Shown one piece after another: positions 62,197 to 64,000 of a stretch of DNA of 64,000 nt; position 1 is the first letter of the stretch, and every line of letters starts with the position of its first letter. The stretch lies in NCBI GenBank assembly GCA_905250115.1, contig CAJNOI010000315.1, forward strand, positions 16,763-80,762. The letters run 5' to 3'. The position numbers were made by a program, and so were the translations under genes. This DNA is from Adineta steineri. Taxonomy: Eukaryota; Rotifera; Eurotatoria; Adinetida; Adinetidae. The notes under the pieces are model-generated. The model did not search any database and was not told the origin of the DNA. It worked only from the letters and a program-made list of their open reading frames with translations.

Positions 62197-63628
62197 TTAA
62201 TTTAAATTTGTCGAATCATGAATAGTTAAATATTATTTTGAAAATCAAGAATATCCGTGAAAATATAAGATTTTCTAATTTTTTAAATTTTGTTTCATTC
62301 ATATTTCAGTATCCAATCGATTTTTAAAATTCTCTTTCGAAAGAAAAACCTTTTTTCTTTATAAAATTTGAAAAGATCGAAATTGTAAATAATTTATATT
62401 TTTCATCAGAAAAATTGAAAAGCTTTCCAAGTAAATTAAGAATAAACCTTAAAATTTCTATGTTAAATATTTGAAAAATAAATCTAATATCTTTCTGTCG
62501 ATTATTCAAATTCATTGTCTATATCTCTGTATTTAATTGTTGAGCAGAGGCGTACCGACAAAGAGGATGCAGGGGTGAAGCATCCCTCCCCCGCCCCTAC
62601 TTTTGCAGTTAGTACTCCCAGTTTTGAATATTTTCTTGTGTGTCAATTGATTTTGAAGAAGACGTTTTGATCATCTAATATTTTGTGCTAATATCAGTAT
62701 CGATCTAAAACGGACATCAATGAAATAATCTCTTCATTTATGATTATTACATAAAATTAATAGTAAGAAATGTATTATCATTTTTCCATATTGAATCACC
62801 TATTTTTTTGTAAGTATTTAATTGTACTCTTCCATAGATGAGAAAATTTTCATCATTTTATCTCTTTAATTTACACTCTCAGAATGATCAAAATCAGTAC
62901 TCAAATTCATGGTATATTAACCAATCATATATTCAATCAACCATTTCTCAAGATAAAAATAAAAGTTTTTTTTTATAGCAATCATATGAAAAGCATTAGA
63001 TCGGCAAAGAGACAGATAACATTAAAGATTGCTTTATTTATTAAAAAAAGCATTTGCACAATAATTGATTTTCATGAATTCGATTAGTCGTTGCCGTCGA
63101 TTAACGCAGAAAATCTTACATCGAACTACAATTTCATGATTGTTAACTTGATAATGATGCTAGTTATTGAAATTTAAAATATATTTACCCATTTTAGACA
63201 CAACAGGGTGTCTACCTTGTGTTGTTGTGCATACCGTTGTAAAGAACACTCATATTGAGTGATTAATGTTCAAGTATGCATAAAGGAGACAAAAAGTAAA
63301 GTGAATATTCAGCATCATCATCTTGCATCGTTTGCGAAAGAGAATCAATTGCTCACATATATTATGTCTTTTTTCCCGATTGGATGAAGAAATTAAATTG
63401 ATTTGTCAGAAGAAGAGAAAAAAGAATTCACCAATCAGAAGTAGTCCTATATTTTCTCTCGCTCTCTTTTTCTTGTTGATAGAAGCTTTTTTCTTAGTAA
63501 AAAACGATGATACAGGTAAAGTACGTCTATATACAAGTTGTGCTCTATGTATTTTTGTATGATCGACATGAACGTATAGGTAAATCATATTAAGAGTATG
63601 TTCCTTTATTTTGTTTGTAGATATTATC

Positions 63629-64000
63629 ATGTCAAAAACAAAAAATACTGAACTAAAATTTTCTATTCAAAATTTAATTGATACTACGACATCCTGTGAA
63701 AATAATCAACAGAAAATATCAACTGATATTTGTCATACACAAGCAAATCTCTCACTAAAACGTTTAGTTATTGAACCTCAAGGACCATTAATTCGTCGAC
63801 CAATTCCAATGCTTAACTATAAAATTCCTCATCCATGTTGGTCATTTTTATCTCATATATCGAATAAAAATCCAACGGGAAGTCTTCCATTAGATTCACC
63901 ATTAATATTCCTCAGTAAAATGAATCAAGTTTGGGAACAAATGCAACGAACACAAATCTCGCCAACAACAACAACAACAACTGAAAATTATGATGTATCT
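63629..64000 (+). CDS. 5' end of a probable transcription factor with eh1-like motif
   Basis: Open from ATG 63629 to the window edge (124 codons, no stop). The N-terminus MSKTKNTELKFSIQNLID contains FSIQNLI, which fits the engrailed-homology-1 (eh1) consensus FxIxxLL/I that recruits Groucho/TLE co-repressors and sits near the N-terminus of many homeobox, T-box and forkhead factors. The rest is polar with prolines (LIRRPIPMLNYKIPHPCW) and ends in a Thr run (PTTTTTTENYDVS). The DNA-binding domain would lie beyond the window. TTTGTTTGTAG at 63610-63620, 8 bp before the ATG, is a splice-acceptor-like site. The start is well placed; the family assignment rests on one short motif. Confidence 0.55.
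   Translation, partial: MSKTKNTELKFSIQNLIDTTTSCENNQQKISTDICHTQANLSLKRLVIEPQGPLIRRPIPMLNYKIPHPCWSFLSHISNKNPTGSLPLDSPLIFLSKMNQVWEQMQRTQISPTTTTTTENYDVS

Larger units (their letters stand above)
55648..63628. other. gene-poor, repeat-rich region
   Basis: About 8 kb without a convincing gene. Contents: 3' flank of the NHL gene with hairpin H11 (56051-56110), dispersed repeat A (about 56150-56612), a TIR element (56960-57841), poly-A/T and Asp/Gly-type simple sequence (57900-58440), a single G-rich arm (58533-58550), a transposon-end-like motif at 58580-58625, dispersed repeat B (about 58790-59582), AT-rich DNA to 62160, a (TA)n run at about 62167-62194, and a GC-rich scrap at 62545-62605. ORFs at 59752-59952 (-) and 61180-61476 (+) are the longest unexplained frames; neither shows a domain. 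Confidence 0.5.

Overview
The window is a piece of an AT-rich animal genome, most likely a bdelloid rotifer. The reasons are many spliceosomal introns of about 50-80 bp, an arginine ADP-ribosyltransferase (ART) family including an ART-TPR type, NHL beta-propeller genes, rotifer-style seven-transmembrane receptors, nicotinic receptor genes, a proteasome lid gene, and short G-rich hairpins with a TGTGGG-like unit similar to the telomere repeat I recall for bdelloids. The genus is not determined. All gene models below were built by eye from splice signals, reading phase and family similarity.

Layout: 1-2099 is the 3' part of a coiled-coil gene (+). 2634-3023 is a secreted double-WAP protein (+). 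3554-7401 is an F-box protein with about 19 leucine-rich repeats, nearly all with one repeat per exon (+). 8739-9760 is a 7TM receptor (-). 11859-14719 is a second F-box/LRR gene made of a 140-bp tandem exon+intron unit (+). 15188-18519 is a coiled coil-ZU5-ZU5-UPA-Death-Death gene (-). 19012-26303 is a cluster of three nicotinic receptor subunits: two without the loop-C cysteine pair (-, -) and one alpha-type (+). 26682-27329 is a secreted His/Asp-rich protein. 27691-28493 is PSMD14/Rpn11, cut by a 100-N gap.

From 28.6 to 56.1 kb the window is a mosaic. Four NHL propeller exons (three of them exactly 914 nt) are each joined through a phase-1 intron to a different or duplicated front module: a compact ART (28715-32879 and 50977-55647), an ART with TPR-like sequence that carries an in-frame TAG (37009-42239), and a B-box zinc finger plus coiled coil (46062-48155). 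The two compact ART-NHL genes lie in a duplicated segment of about 5 kb. A relic of a 7TM receptor lies at 43926-44830. If the joins are right, this is a family of ART-propeller fusion proteins formed by intronic exon shuffling, and it is the most interesting content of the window.

56-63.6 kb is gene-poor and repeat-rich, with a TIR element flanked by TATT repeats and a pair of dispersed repeats. A TTAA-flanked piggyBac-like MITE lies at 35839-36435. The last 372 bases open a gene whose N-terminus has an eh1-like motif, probably a transcription factor. About a dozen hairpins with a G-rich left arm and C-rich right arm are scattered between genes, and several sit exactly where duplicated segments stop matching.
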